Numbered from the stretch's first letter, positions 15,146 through 28,682 are shown. The stretch: 64,000 bases of DNA from Patagioenas fasciata (GCF_037038585.1 NC_092523.1:43923001-43987000), one strand, 5' to 3'. Translations and numbers: made by a program. Notes: a model not told the origin generated them from the sequence alone.

Positions 15146-17184
15146 TGAAAACTTTGTTTTCCTAAATTCATTTGAATGCTTTCAAACTGACATTAAGAGT
15201 AAATACGTTCGGTCTAAAATGACTATGAAAATGAAACTATGATGATTTATTGAATCATAGAATGAACTGGTGGAGCCCTTCACATATGGTTTATCATGTG
15301 TGCTTGGGCATTTCTATTGGAAATCTACAATTCCTTGCTGCTATAATGGGTTTGGATTACATCACTTTTTATTTAAATTCAAGATTTAACATTATCTCAA
15401 ATGTATTTGGGAGCTCAAGTTTTACTGACTGCAGACAGTTAAGAGGGTAGCCATTTGTTCTTTCTTTGCTGTGTCATATTGGCTTACAGCAAGCAATAAC
15501 ATTTTGGACAGTCCTCACTTCTTTTAGACTAATTACATGATTAAGAAGAAAAATTTTTGTGTTTACTGTTGTTTTCAAAGGCTGTTCTATGTAGTATGCT
15601 GCTAATGTTGCGTATTGCTCAAATCCACAAAGCTGACATTAAAGTGACCAAGGTAATAATTTTTTTCAAACAATATTATGTTCTTGGTAGGGTTTTTTTA
15701 ATCATAGAAAATAGATTGCCTGATAATATTTTAAGTTTTTAGATATTTTCTGATTGGTAGAATCTTTTGTATCCTGAAAAATATGGTGGGTTTTTCCTAG
15801 TTTGTGGGATTTTTTTTTTTTTTTTTAATTTTTATTCGGGTGAGACGTGTATTGTTTGCCCCTTTCTCTGGTTTATATGATAATCTTTGGGAACTAGGTA
15901 ATAAAGGAATTAAGCAGATATACAATAATCAATTACTAAAGCAAAACAGCAAGTAGTAGGTAACAAAGATAGCAATGAATTTATCTAAATTAACCTAGAA
16001 CTGAAAAGTTTCTTTTTGCTCTTTACTAAACTTAATGTGCACTGTAATCCCTTTTTCATCTTTCTATTAAAAAAAAAAAAAAAAGAGGATTTATAAAAGA
16101 GAATATAATATTTTGGTAACATGATATAAAATGAACCGGATAGTTCTGTGTTATATCTGATTTTGCTGAACACTGTGGATGCTGCTCAAAGGACATATTT
16201 CTAACATATTTCTATCCTCCTCGAACAAAGCTGTAGTAAGTGAACCTGAGGAGACATTTACCTTTAAGGTTTCACTGAGTTTGCTTGCATAAAACTTTAA
16301 ATCCAATTTAAATATTCTAATTGAATAGAAGAGGATTGAAATAGGATTAATGAGGACCTGTTCCTTTCTGTTTTCAAGAGAGGAGGTAATCCTTTGCATA
16401 ACTAAGACATAGGGTTTTGCAGCTGTGATGAAATCTCCTGCAATCTTACCTATGGTATGTAGATGAACTGTATTCCTCTTTGATTTATGCATCTGCAGTT
16501 CTGAAAACAGAACGAAACAAAAAAACACAACCAAAACACACAAAGCCCCCACCATATGTTGTCCAAAGATGTTTCCTAATCTATTCTAACTCTTTCCTTA
16601 AAAAAGATTATTTGAAAGGCAATTAGAAGGAACACATCCAAATCCAATACTTCTAAGCCATTCCCTCTCTGGATTTTTTAATAAGTATTTTTTATCACAC
16701 TTTCAAAATTGTTCTTCAGAAGAATAAATGGGATGTTTTGCCCAGCTTCCATAAAAATTGACTGTCTTCTCCTGTGCATTTGTCCTGTGGTACAGGTTGC
16801 TTCCACCTGAGATTTGACAGTGCTGCTTGTTAACTTGATACTAATTGCATTTTGAACATAATAAACAGTACATTGAAAACAGAGTTGTATATTATCTCAG
16901 GAGATGCATTTATCATTAAATTAACAAGGAACACTGTCATAATTTCATTGTAAAAGGACCCTAGGAAATTCTGCAAATTGACTGTTCAATAGCCACAACA
17001 GCTTTCTAGCAATGTGCACCAAAGATTTTCCTGTATTGCTTTCATTATTTTAGTTACTTAAAAATAGCAGGTGATCAAATAATACAGAATAGGTGTATGA
17101 AATTATATTGATATAGTTCGCCTTACAGGAATACACTAAATAGAAAACAGGAGAAATTAAAAGAATGAAAAAAGGAAGAACAAC
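15146..17184. other. AT-rich non-coding DNA, nothing recognised
   Basis: Contains T and A homopolymer runs (about 15809-15826 and 16071-16084) and an A/C-rich tract at 16505-16545. A 134-codon minus-strand frame (16151-16555) has no recognisable domain. Confidence 0.45.
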
Positions 17185-17930
17185 ATGGGTCAGACATTGG
17201 AGAATGGAACCTTGTCAAAAGCTTTCTGAAAATCCAGATTAATTATATAAATTAATCAGTGCTCATCAACTCATTCAAAGTAATCTGATAATTTGTGAGA
17301 TTATTGCTTATAAAAGCCATGGGGAATTTTACCAAACATTTCACGTTTATCTGTGCATCTGTTAATTCTGTTCTGTCATAACTCCTGCCTGTTTTCCTAA
17401 TGAATATCCAATTAACTATTCTGCAGGAGTCTTCTCAAGAGTTGTATCTTTTCAATTCCGTCTTTTATTCCTCTTGCCACAGTGTCAGATTTGAGCAATA
17501 GTTTATATGCCACAGTTGGTGACTCAGCAACTTGATACTAGACTTCCTTCACTTTTGAACAAATTGTCTGGTCCTGACAATTTTTACTGTTCAATTTACT
17601 AATTTTCACTAGAGCCTCTTCTGTTGATGTTGAGGTTTTTTTTTTGTTTGTTTTGGTTTGGTTTTTTAATAGTTTCTCCATCTCATCCCTTGTGAAGAAA
17701 GGAACCTTCCTGACCTCCTTCATAGTGAACACTGATGAAAGGATTCGCTTATCTTTTCTGCAGTGGTCTCACCTTTCTGTCATGTTCCTTTTGTACTCTG
17801 ATAATCTACTGGCCCCACTGGCTCTACAGTTGTCCTACTTCTTCTCTGTTCGAAAACAGTTTTATTATTATCCGTTATGCCTTTTGAAAGTTTCATCTTA
17901 AAGTATTACCTGGCTTGCTTTACTGTAGTT
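17185..17930 (-). mobile_element. Ancient CR1/L3-like LINE ORF2 fragment
   Basis: A very decayed piece of a non-LTR retrotransposon, read on the minus strand. Going 5' to 3' on that strand, the translation first resembles the linker before the reverse transcriptase (around 17700-17780, ...FH-QCS...GSF.TRDEMEKLL, comparable to the NAFFASVF region of CR1 relatives). Next comes KLSGPDN at about 17558-17578, matching the K-S-P-G-P-D-G motif at the start of the RT domain. A degraded stretch full of stops follows, then LDFQKAFDKV at about 17210-17239, matching RT motif A with both Asp residues. The gap between the two motifs is shorter than in CR1, which suggests internal deletion. A T/G tract at 17634-17668 lies within it. 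No YADD-box part or 3' end is visible. It is far more diverged than the nearby plus-strand CR1, so a separate, older insertion. I infer a CR1/L3-type family; other LINE clades sharing these motifs are possible. Confidence 0.65.
17634..17668 (+). repeat. T/G-rich low-complexity tract
   Basis: T run followed by GTTTGTTTTGGTTTGG units, lying within the old LINE relic, so it arose or expanded inside it. Confidence 0.65.
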
Positions 17931-18055
17931 TTACATTTGCCTTGCTAGCTCTTTTTATCTCTTTTTTTATGTTTTCTTATTTGAAAGTGAATCAGACTTT
18001 TTATGCTTTTGATCTGTTTTTTTTTTTTTTAATATGCAGGGCTTTTAAAATTAAT

Positions 18056-18079
18056 TTGTTTTGTTTTGTTTTGTTTTAT
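18056..18079 (+). repeat. (GTTTT)n simple repeat
   Basis: Four clean GTTTT units ending in ATT. It sits just beyond the old LINE relic, with no clear link to its end. Confidence 0.8.
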
Positions 18080-18682
18080 TGTTGACAAATCTTTATTCAA
18101 AGACTCCCGTGTGTTATCATCACTCTTGACACTCCAGCAGATGTGTACTGTGTCACTCTCTGGAAAAACAAAACAACAACAAAAAAACCACAGCTATGAA
18201 ATGGAAATTGGGAAACATCTAAGAACTGGGAATCTGTGAAAGATGTGCATGAGTTAGCAATCCCACATCTTACTTTGGGTCATAGAGATGTACAGAATCA
18301 GAACTTTTATATGTTTCTCAAATTTAAAACATCAGATAGGGAGTGAACAAAGCTATTTCAGGATTGTACTTCCAGGTAGCTTTTAATGTGCATGACTTTT
18401 ACCTTTTATTTTCATTTATTCTCAATACCTTAGTCCTTCTTGCTATCATTTTCCTCTTTATAATGAGGCATATCATTAAGTTCTTGAACAGACACTGCTC
18501 CTTGTACCTGTTATTTTATATGATGAAGTCTGACATGACATCTTTCAGCTAGTATGTGTCTGTGGTATTTAATTTCAGTGGCATTCTACAATCCAAGTAC
18601 ATACTGTTAAACACATTAATAAAGATAAAGATAGGAATAAACATCAAGAGAAGTTACAAATTTCCAATGGATTTTGGGGGGA

Positions 18683-18702
18683 TTTTTTTTTTAAAAAAAA
18701 AA
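18683..18702. repeat. T10-A10 perfect palindrome
   Basis: Ten T followed at once by ten A, a fully self-complementary 20-bp run. It lies about 100 bp before the first recognisable CR1 sequence, so it could be scar sequence near the insertion, but no direct link is visible. Confidence 0.7.
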
Positions 18703-18795
18703 TTTTCCTAGTGATATTATTTGGCTACACATTTTTAATGTTTGCTTTATCCATATGCTCAGTTTGCTTGCAGACAGTATTACATAACATTATTT

Positions 18796-20628
18796 ACAAA
18801 AGAATTTACAAAGCCCAACTACAGCTTAATCTCGCTGCTGCTGTCACAAACAATAAAAAAAATGTTTCTATAAATACAGTAGCAACAAAATGATGGCTAA
18901 GGAGAATCTTCATCCTTTATTGCATGCAGCAGGAAACACAGTGACAAAGGATGAGGAAAATGCTGAGGTGCTTAATGCCTTCTTTGTCCCAGTCTTTAAT
19001 AGTAAGACCAGTTTTGCTCCAGGTACACAGCCTCCTGAGATGGAAGACAGGGACAGGGAGCACAATGAAGCCCCAGAATTCAAGGGAAAATGGTTAGTGA
19101 CCTGTTACACTGCTTAGACACACAGAGGTCTATGGGGAAGCATGGGATCCACTGAGGGAGCTGTCAGAGGTGTTCACTAAGGAATTTTCTGTCATTTATC
19201 AGCAGTCCTGGCTAACCAGGGAGGTTCATTGGAGGTTAGCAAATGTGACACCCATCTACAAGGAAGGCCAGAAGGAGTATATGGGAATCACAAACCTGTG
19301 AGTCTGACCTCAGTACCAGGGAAGATTATGGAACAGATCATCCTGAGTGCTATAGCATGGCATGTACAGGACAACCAGGTGATCAGGCCCAGTCAGCATG
19401 GGTTTATGAAAGGCAGGTCCTGCTTGACTAACCTGATGTCCTTCTATGTCAAGGTCACCTGCTTAGTGGATAAGGGAAAAGCTGTGGATGTTGTGTACCA
19501 GGACTTTGACATAATCTCCCACAGCATTCTCTGGGAGAAACCAGATGCTCACAGCTTGGGTAGCTGTACTCTTTGCTGGATAAAAACTGATGGGACGGGT
19601 GGGCCCAAAAAGGTGTGTTGAATGGCGTTAAATCCAGTTGGTGGCTGGTCACAAGTGGTATTCTCTTGGGCTCAGTACCGAGGCTAATTCTGTTTAATGT
19701 CTTTATCAATGATCTGGACAGGGGGATTGAGTTGCACCCTCAGTAAATTTGAAGGTGACACCAAATTTGGTGGGCATGTTGATCTGCTCAAGGGTAGGAA
19801 GGACATACAGAGGGATCTGGACCAGCTAGATCATCAAGCTGAGGCCAATTGTGTGAGATTCAATAAGGCCAAGTGCTGGGTCCTGCATTTGGGTCACAAC
19901 AACCCCAAGCAGCACTACAGGCTTGAGGAAGAGTGGCTGGAAAGATGCTTGGTGGAAAAGGACCTGGGGCTGTTGGTTAACAGGCAGCTGAATGTGAGCC
20001 AGCAGTGTGCCCAGGTGGCCAAGAAGGCCAACAACATGCCGGCTTGTATGAGGAATAGTGTCACCAGCAAGACTAGGAAGTGATCATCCCCCCGTATACA
20101 GTGCTGGTGAGACCCCACTTCGAATACTTTGTTCAGTTTTGGGCACCCCCACTACAAGAAAGACATTGAGGTGCTGGAAAGAGTTGAAAGGAGGGCAATG
20201 AAGCTGGTGAAGTGTCTGGAGTGCAAGTCTTATGACGAACATCTAAGGGAACTGGGGCTGTTTAGCCTGGAGAAAAGGAGGCTGAGGGGACACCTGTCAC
20301 TCTCTGCAACTACCTGAAAGGAGGTTGTAGTGAGATGGGTGTTGTTCTCTTCTACCAAATAACAAGTGATTGAATGAGAAGAAATGAATTCAAGTTATGC
20401 CAGGGGAGGTTTAAATTGGATATTAAGAAAAATTTCTTTTCTGAAAGTGTTGTCAAACATTGGAACACGCTGCACAGGGAAGTGGTTGCCATGCCATTCC
20501 TAGAGGTGTTTAAAAGATGTGGTGCTTAGGGATGTAGTTTAGTGGTGGACTTGGCAATGCTAGGTTAAAGGTTGTTGAACTTCATGATCTTAAAGATCTT
20601 CTCCAAACCATTTTGTGATTCTCTGATG
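18796..20628 (+). mobile_element. 5'-truncated CR1 LINE
   Basis: A long but degraded CR1 (chicken repeat 1) retrotransposon on the plus strand, covering the pre-RT linker, most of the reverse transcriptase, the C-terminal domain and the short 3' UTR. The first recognisable peptide is AQLQLNLA..VTNNKK, matching the linker between endonuclease and RT. No endonuclease domain is seen, so it is 5'-truncated like most avian copies. The 3' end reads CCAAACCATTTTGTGATTCTCTGAT, where TGATTCTCTGAT looks like a decayed ATTCTGTG terminal octamer. No poly-A tail, as expected for CR1. It cannot move: it lacks the endonuclease and carries several frameshifts. Confidence 0.93.
18800..20529 (+). pseudogene. 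CR1 ORF2 reverse transcriptase remnant (frameshifted)
   Basis: The reading frame of the CR1 is broken into at least four pieces. Segment one (to about 19117) carries LLHAAGNTVTKDEENAEVLNAFF. Segment two (19229-19621) carries SLTSVPGKIMEQIILSAI and the [13 protein letters not shown] block. Segment three (19697-20083) carries the palm C-terminus and KAKCWVLHLGHNN. Segment four (20129-20317) carries [13 protein letters not shown] and [16 protein letters not shown] final piece with [10 protein letters not shown] and [10 protein letters not shown] ends at a TAG at 20527-20529. Two catalytic sites are destroyed: motif A reads YQDFDIISHS, missing the SKAF residues of DFSKAFD, and the metal-binding FADD box reads FEGD. 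ORF2 of CR1 normally copies RNA at the target site; this copy could not. Confidence 0.9.
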
Positions 20629-23600
20629 TTTGTACACTTATCTATCTCCCCAATGCAAATAATTGTAAAAACTAAAGAATTTAACAGTATGAAATGGAAA
20701 CCATCATAATAACTGAAGGTGAGAATGTTTTAGCACCAGTATGTTGTGTTGACACCTAAATGCATAATTTTCTTGTACCATTTTCATTGTATAGCTAAGT
20801 TAAATTGATTCTGAATTGATGCAATGAAAAACTGATTTACCTCTTTCTCCCCCCCCCCTTTTTTTTTATAGCAAGATGTAACAGTTTTATCTAGGAGGAA
20901 AATATCATCACTACTATCATTTATCTGTTTAGATTTAAGACTATGCAAAGGAAAATGTCTATCATATGCTTTAGGTAACATGGTAAAATTACTTGTCAGG
21001 AAATTGAAAAAAAAAAAAAAAAAGGCAGGTTTTCCAAATCTACAGCCCAACCAATCAAAGCCAGTGAACACCATGTTGTCTGTCAGTAGTTGTTCGTAAC
21101 AACACATTTGTTCGCAGGATCAGGGATGTAAATTACATGTTTTAGAGCACTCCTTTCTCCAGTGCTTCTCTTATTTTTGTTGTATTTCTTGATCATTACT
21201 TAGCTGTTCTTGAAAATTACTCTCAGTTGCTGAAATTATTCATAAGCTTGTAAGAATGAGTTTCAGCAAATGGACTCTCAGGAAATGTCACTGGAATCTT
21301 AGGATCTAGAATCTTAAGGACCAGAAAAAGAAGAGAGCAATTACAGCCAGAAAAAGACAGAATAACTAGGAACTGTGAAACGAAGCTCCTGAATATATAT
21401 ATTGCAGAGTATGTCCTGGATAGTTTTTAGTTGTGTAGAAATACCTGGGAATTTTGCCTGTGGTTACACCACATATGAGTTATTGACTCTTTCTTCACTT
21501 GTGAAATAAAAATAATTTATAGCGTGACATTTCTGTATAAGAACAAGCAGAGGCCGTCGCGTATACCTGCTTACAGTCCCATACAAGAAAAAATGTGCAA
21601 TTAAAAGTAATTTATATTGAAAAATCCTCTATGGGACTGAAAGAGAAACTTTTTACTACTCAAGAACATGTTCTGTTTCTTGAGCTAAAGGTAAAGCTCT
21701 GCGCAAGCACAGTCTGCAAGAAATCTCTCATACTTGTTCTGCAGTTCATTTCTTACCCAGCCACAGTCTGCTATTATTCTCCAACCAGTGTTCTCGGGCT
21801 AAGATCAGCATTGATTTTGGGTTTTTTGCACTTCCATCAACTGTGTGGGGAGTGCTCCATCTAAAAATCTACTCTGAATTTCATAATTCAGTGGAACTTT
21901 TCTTATGGGCTAGATAAAACATGGATTAGTTCTTCCATATCACAAGCTTGAAATAAAAACAAATGGTTTGGGGATATTGCTGTACAGAAATGTTTGGGGT
22001 TTTTTTTAAACCTTCATTCTATATAAAAAGAGAATGTAACCTTCTCTACTTCCTATGGATATTAGTTCTCATCCCTCTGTACAGTTTATTTTTGTAGTTA
22101 GAAGAAATCATTAGTTGGGGAGGAATAAGTAAGTTGTTTAAATAAAAAGCTGAAAAAGAAAAACTTGGAATTAGAATTACCTGAACCAAAAATGATACAT
22201 GCCAGACAAACGCATGGCAACTTCACCTAAGCTAAGTTTCAATCCAGTCTAGACAACCTTTGTTTCAGGCAGATCAGGTTCAAAGTGTATTGTATGCCTT
22301 GATTGGTTTTGACAATGGAAAAGAGAAGGGTGGGGAGGAGGGGCAAGAGCAGTGAAGAGCAAAATACATTCAAGTCTAAACTTTAGGAGGTACAAAGTCA
22401 ACAGCAGTCTTAAAATCATATTAAAATACAGTTCTTACTGTATGTTGCTTCTACCTGAAGAAGGCTGTTGGAAGACTGAACATATGACCATAAAAATCAT
22501 CAGCATTATTTTAGCACCTTTATATGTCATTTATCTTTTCCAGTGTTAAGCTTATATGAAATGTAGCTGGTTCTTGGGTGGAAGGCAGAATGTAAATTCT
22601 TGAAGTACTCAGTTAAAGACAAAATTAAACTGAAGAGATTAAAAAGAAGTCTGTGTAGGCCACTGTGATTTATTTGTTATTACCATCATTTTTGAATGAT
22701 ACTGGATAAGAAACTGATGAACTGCTGCTGAAGGGCACCCAAGTCTGGCATCATACTGTTTTGCCAATATTGATTTCCCTTAGATATCAGTGTATTATGA
22801 AACCCAAGAGGAAACTTAGGGATGTAAATGAAAGGGACAAATTTTACAGTGAGGAAAAGCAAGTAGTAAATATATAAGCTCTATATATTTAGTGAGCAGG
22901 TATGTTTTATATTTGTTGCTTTATATGTCTGAGTTTTATTGATGTATTACTAGCTTGCCCAGAATAATTAGAGTACAGAATTTCACTTTGTAATTCCTGC
23001 CCTGAAGCCTGTAGCTTGCAGCTGGTTTATACATGAAGAGGGAATTGGATTCTGCTGTTTAAAGTAGCCATTTTACAGAACAGTACTGGCTGTGGGTAGC
23101 AAGTAAGCAGAAACACGGAATATTTCTTGTGGCAAGTATTGCAGTTTTCTGTTTCTTTGCTGTGTAGTTCCGTAACAGAAAGAATGAAAATGAATATGAA
23201 TATACCTTTTATGGTTCTTTAGGAGGACCTGCTTCATTCCAAATAATAACGTGACTAATTTCAGGTTTTCTGGAAATTTTATTGTCTTCTTAAGGAAAGG
23301 AAAAATATGCCATCACTTCTACTTAAGGTGACAAATCAGTTTTGTTGATGGAAATCCCTAATGTGTGTACATTTTAGTGGTATCTGATGCAATTGCTCAC
23401 AGATGATTAAGCAAGAAGGAAACATTATGATCCTCACTATCCTATAACACACTAAATAGGACTTCTGTGTATCTCCAAGCAACAGTATAGCTTTTTGGAA
23501 AAAAAAAAAAAAACAAGCCATCCTGTCAGATATTATTAGCAATGGCTGAGACAGAGAATCCATTGCAATCACTGCTAAATTGTTTCTATGAATAACTTCT

Positions 23601-26600
23601 TATTGTAAAAACACTACTTTTTGTTGCTAGTTTGAACTCGTATGGCTTTGTTTTCCAACTTTTCCATCTTTGTGTGCTGAACTGAAGAACTCATTATCAA
23701 AGTTTTGTTCCTGCTGTAGATACTCACAAACTGAGATTGATTCACAACTTAACTTATTTGGTAACCTAAATAGCCTGACCCCCTTCAGTCTTTCATTATA
23801 TGGCATATTTTCCAATTCTTTCTGTATTGGTTGTTATTCATTCAAGTGAGGGAAGTGAAACTTGCTAGAGAAACCAAAAGAAATTGAAAACTGCTTAAAA
23901 AAATAAGACTCATCTATCTCTCCATCACTTCTCCTTTTCCTGAAAAACAACAACAGACACAGTCTCTTTGTAGTTAGAATACTATCATTTTTTTCCCAAA
24001 TTATTTTAATAACACATTGATCTGTGGCTCATTTTGGTGTAACTTTAGGCAAATGTAACATGAGGATAAAATACACTGTACTTTCAGAGTACTTGCTCTC
24101 TGCTCTTGCAAAAACTAATATTAACCCCTGCTATGGGAGGGTCATAATAGTCTTTTTTTTTTTAATTGAGGAAAAAAAAAGGAATGGCATTACTCTATTT
24201 TTTGAATGAAAGATCCTAATTTAAGGAAAGTTCCTGAATGCAAATACCAAATAATAAGAGACTGAGAGACTTCACGTAATTCTGATAGCTGCTGGAACTC
24301 AGAGAAATGGTATCTTCCATATTTTCTGCAGACCAGCCATCTGAAGGTATAAGGAGCTCCATGCTTAAGGACATTGTCTTTAGATGGGTTCTGGCCTACT
24401 GAGCTGGATTGTTTGTGTCCCTCCCTGTACTGGAAGTCCATGACTAACAAACACAGGCTTCCAAATTTTCACGAAGTGCACGTTGCCTCAAAATTATGTT
24501 TGCAAGGCTTCTGTTGGCTCCTGAGATTAGCCATAAGACATCCCATTACGGCTGAATTGCCTGAAAATCTCAAATGAAATGAGAATTTGCAGTCCAAAGC
24601 AGAAATGTCCCTATTTCCAATAGCCATATTTACAAGATCCATTTCTTTTAAATAGTGCTCTGTGAGTGGACTGGATCCATTTCAAAAGCTTTCAATTTTT
24701 TTTATTTTTCACAGAGGTTATGCTTTTATTAATGGCTGAAGAAAGGTTTGACTGTAAGATACAGATTTTTATCTCAGAAAACTGTCTTCTAACATGGCCT
24801 GTGGAAAGAAAACAGAAGGCTGTTCTTTCTACATCTTTAAAAAAACATGCTGTAACACTGTCATTTTGTTAACATGCTATCCATCATAATCCCCAGAAAG
24901 CCATGACTCACATTAATGAGAGGTTCTGAGCACAAGAGCCAGCTAGCAACTTCAGTCTGCTTCACTATGAACAGCAGCTGAGCAACTCTATTTTAAATTA
25001 TCTTTGCTGTGAATTTTTCAGTAAAAAATTCAACTTATGTCTTTCTTTCAAAGTGACAGACTAAAATAAAGTAAGTCTCTTAATGAAGACTTTTCAACAT
25101 GTTATTAGCAAGAAAAAAGTTAAAACCTCATTTTTTTAGACTTCTTTTTGACAAGTAAAAGTTCTCAGACAGAGTAAGTGCTTAATTTTGTTGCTCTTTA
25201 GGAAAAATGCATTTTTTTCCCTCGCACTTTTGACAGCAAAAGGCTACTAGCTGACTTTAAACAAGAAAACTGAGTGTGGCTGTAAAACAGTAAAAAATAA
25301 TGATGCAGCAAATTTACTCCTAGAATTTGTTCTACAAAGGTGCTGTCAAAGTGCAGCAGTTGTCAGGAGAATTAAAGCAGTATTTTATTTGTATAAAGAG
25401 AAAAAACACATAAAAAAGATATTATGTATTGTAGGAGGGAGTTTTATTGCTGGAATTTCCTACTGGCAATTCTACTCATCCCATTGCAGCATGGTATAAC
25501 TACCATGGACAATCTTAAATACAAACTGGGTTTTGTGCTTGTTGTAGATTACATTCTGCTCTAAAAACTGGAAACAGCAACAGAACTAATGGTATGAATA
25601 GATGTCAAATCGGAAACAGCAACCTGCAAAGGCAACCACTCATCTGCTCCAATCGGCTTCAGAAAATAACAAGGGGGAGTTTCAGAACTGATGACATCTA
25701 ACTAGTAAGCAGCATCCAAAGCCTGTTAGTCTTCATATTCTGCTCAGAACTATATTGAGATGCTGTACAATACATCTAGGTTTGTGCATATTTATAGTAG
25801 TATTGTATTACTTCTTTTTTTTTTCCCCAATAGAAAATTAGCATGACACTTTATGTATCCTAGATGTGTATGTGTTATTTCATAATGATGTTAACAAAAG
25901 CTAGAAGGAAGGGTTGAAAGAGATCTCCATGATTCCCTTAAAATTATTGTTTAAGAGATTTCTGTAATCTCACATCTCAGGCCTTAGAGGTTTTACTAGT
26001 GTGATGTAGCTGCCAAGTGCAAAGATACATCATACACAGATCATTCTTCGTAATGTAAGTCAGATTTACTGTTGGATGTGGATAGAAAGACACAAATTTT
26101 TCTGGTCTGTTTACTATGCTTAAGTCCTATATGACTCTATAAAAATGAAGAGAACGAAGCAGATTGAGGCATGTGCACATGATTAAGTAGTGGGAAAACC
26201 TGAGTGGTTGAAATGGGTAAGAGAAGGTTGTCAGACTTTGTCTTTTGACCTTGACAGCAGAGCACTCATTAGAGTAGCCCACTGCATTTGAAGAGGAGGT
26301 GGTTGTGTGGCATCTTGCTGGTACAGAGTTAAAAGCACAGAATCACCGGTTGTTCTCACAGAAATTACTTCATTTGTCAAGGGAAATGAGAATCTCTCTA
26401 TTCCCAAGTGTAAGAATAGAGTGAATTAATTGTGTTTGACTAATTTAGTAAACTGATGTTCTCAACAGAAAATGTCATATACGTGAAAAGTGAATGAATG
26501 TAACAGGTCTCAAAAGAGAACTGAGCAGGTCTCACAAACATAGAATAAACTTTAAGGATAACATTAAAAATTAAGAAATCTGGAACCTGGAGACTTCTGT

Positions 26601-28682
26601 TTTATCTCAAGTTTTTAAGCAAGTCTGAGGAGATGTCATCAAATCCAAGATATATTGGAGGTGTTTTATCTGTCATATTGGTAATACAAAATATTTGACA
26701 ATCTTTATGCATTTTCATGAAGCTCTTTATAGAAGGTGCTTTAACGTTATTTATTTATTTACCAGTATCTGTATGTTCTTGTCATGTTATGTAGCTCAGA
26801 TTTACTTATGGCAGCTTATGGGTGTCAGTGATGGGAGACAGATGAGTTTCCAGGTTTTGTGAAGTCAATTTACAAATATCTTTGGATTATAACTTTCCCT
26901 TCCCCCTGTCCATCAATCTGAGTTTCAGGACCAAATGTTAAATGACACATTTATACCTAGTTGATGGGGATTGCAGGGCATTACAGATCATCATTTCTGG
27001 TGACCAATATGAAGTGAATATGCTTGAAGCTATCAGACCTCTTTATTCTGTGTTGTATCCAGACATGAAAAGATCCAGTCTAGTTAGTAAAAAAAAAAAA
27101 AAAAAAAAAAGGAAGAATAAGTTAACACCATTTAAAAATAATATTATCGAGTTCTCTGGTGTATTTGCAAACTATTTGCAAACAGAAATAAGGCATTCAC
27201 CACATGTTCCAGTGTGACAATGTGCAGTCATTTGGAACAATGGATGTCAGCGTGCAGCATGAAAACTGCCAGTGTCCATGATAACCTGCTTTCTTAAGCC
27301 AGTTTTCTTAAAAAGGGGTGTAAGACTTGCCAGCTTCTGAAAACAAGGTGTATTTAAAATCACGCTGCAAGAAAAGTGGCAATTAAGTTTTTCCCCATTG
27401 TTGATTATACCACTTCCTGTCCCTTCACTTTCTATGTTCATATAAAATACTCTGCCTCCATCACCTATATACAGTAATTTATTGTAATCAAGGAACTTCT
27501 GTTGACATCAATTGACTGTCTCAGGCAATCATAAAGAACTTGTGAACATATGAACCAATTACAGCAACTGAGACACTGCACATAAGGACTTTTATGAATC
27601 CATTTTTCAAAAGTGATTATGTTACTTAAACTAAGTCAAAAGTCTTTATTCTCTTACAGGTTTTTTGGAATAAAGTTTTGCCTTCCGTGTTCTGTAACTA
27701 CTATTACTTTATACATTTGAGCATTTAATTTGAGTTTATGTGAGAGATGAAAAAGTTGATTTGAATGTATTGTAGCATGCATAAACTCATGCCAAACTGC
27801 AGTTATTGAATTGTTTTAATGTGTTTTTTTTTCCTCTTTTTATTTTTGTAACTAATTTTCAGATGTTTCAGTAATCTCCATCACTGTGGATTTTCCAAAT
27901 CTAGAGAAACTATGAATATACTGAAGTTTTTCCCTTAACAAAAGTTTTCCATGTGCAAGAAGCTCGGGGGGGGTAGATGATGATCAAACACTCAAAAAGT
28001 TAGATAAACATTTGTGCAACAAACAAGATTTGCTGACTTAAGCTACTCCTAAATACTATAATGTTAAAAAGATAGAGGTATATTTTTGACTTATTTTTTC
28101 CTGTCTAACTCAAAAGTTTACAAAGAAGTAGAGTCATGCTAATCTCTGTAGTACAAAAAGGTAAGCAAAAGTGTTGAACAGACTATTACATGTTGGAGTA
28201 AGAGCAAACAACTCACAGGAGCCTGTTCCAATATTAGATCCGATATTAGTTCTGTTCGGTCTGTTTATTTTTGTGTGCTTCAAGCTATGAGTTTTTATGC
28301 CAGTGCAAACATGGTTGGTTCATTGTGGAGATATTTATTGAAAAAATCCTTTTCATACAATCTCTTGCTCTTGCAAGCTAGCTGTAAGGTAAATGGAAAT
28401 GCAGTAAGCTAACAAAATCCTAGTAAGCTAGCTAGTTTAGCTAGCTATGCCACTAATGTTTGATAGTACAAGACCGATAATTCTCTTCTTTCAAGATTTC
28501 TTTCTTTATCCTCTCTGTTCATCTTATATGGATGCAAGGATAAACTTCAAGACTTCCAGTGAAATAAGGAGCAAATTAGTAAAGGAAAGGCCAACAGTCT
28601 CTTCCATTCATTACTTTGCTTAAAACATATTGTCTCCATCCCTGTCTGTCTCCAAAATTGTGGCAGTCAGGAATTTCTCACT
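20629..28682. other. AT-rich non-coding DNA, nothing recognised
   Basis: About 8 kb with no gene or transposon I can support. Homopolymer runs include A22 at 27089-27110 and A18 near 21008. Open frames here are short (107 codons at most) and lack recognisable motifs. A small NheI-site-rich palindrome lies at 28426-28446. Confidence 0.45.
28426..28446. repeat. 9-bp perfect inverted repeat, 3-base loop
   Basis: AGCTAGCTA, loop GTT, then TAGCTAGCT. A further GCTAGC-like block (GCAAGCTAGCTG) lies about 50 bp upstream. Possible cruciform; no known function or family. Confidence 0.75.

Noticed and set aside
15250..15300. AATCATAGAATGAACTGG resembling a CR1 3' end
   Set aside because: The following sequence does not continue with the GGTTGGAA..GATCATC blocks, so a chance match is more likely.
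16151..16555. 134-codon minus-strand frame
   Set aside because: No domain recognised. The N-terminal part is read from an A/C-rich tract, giving a Phe/Leu/Val-rich stretch that mimics a membrane segment.
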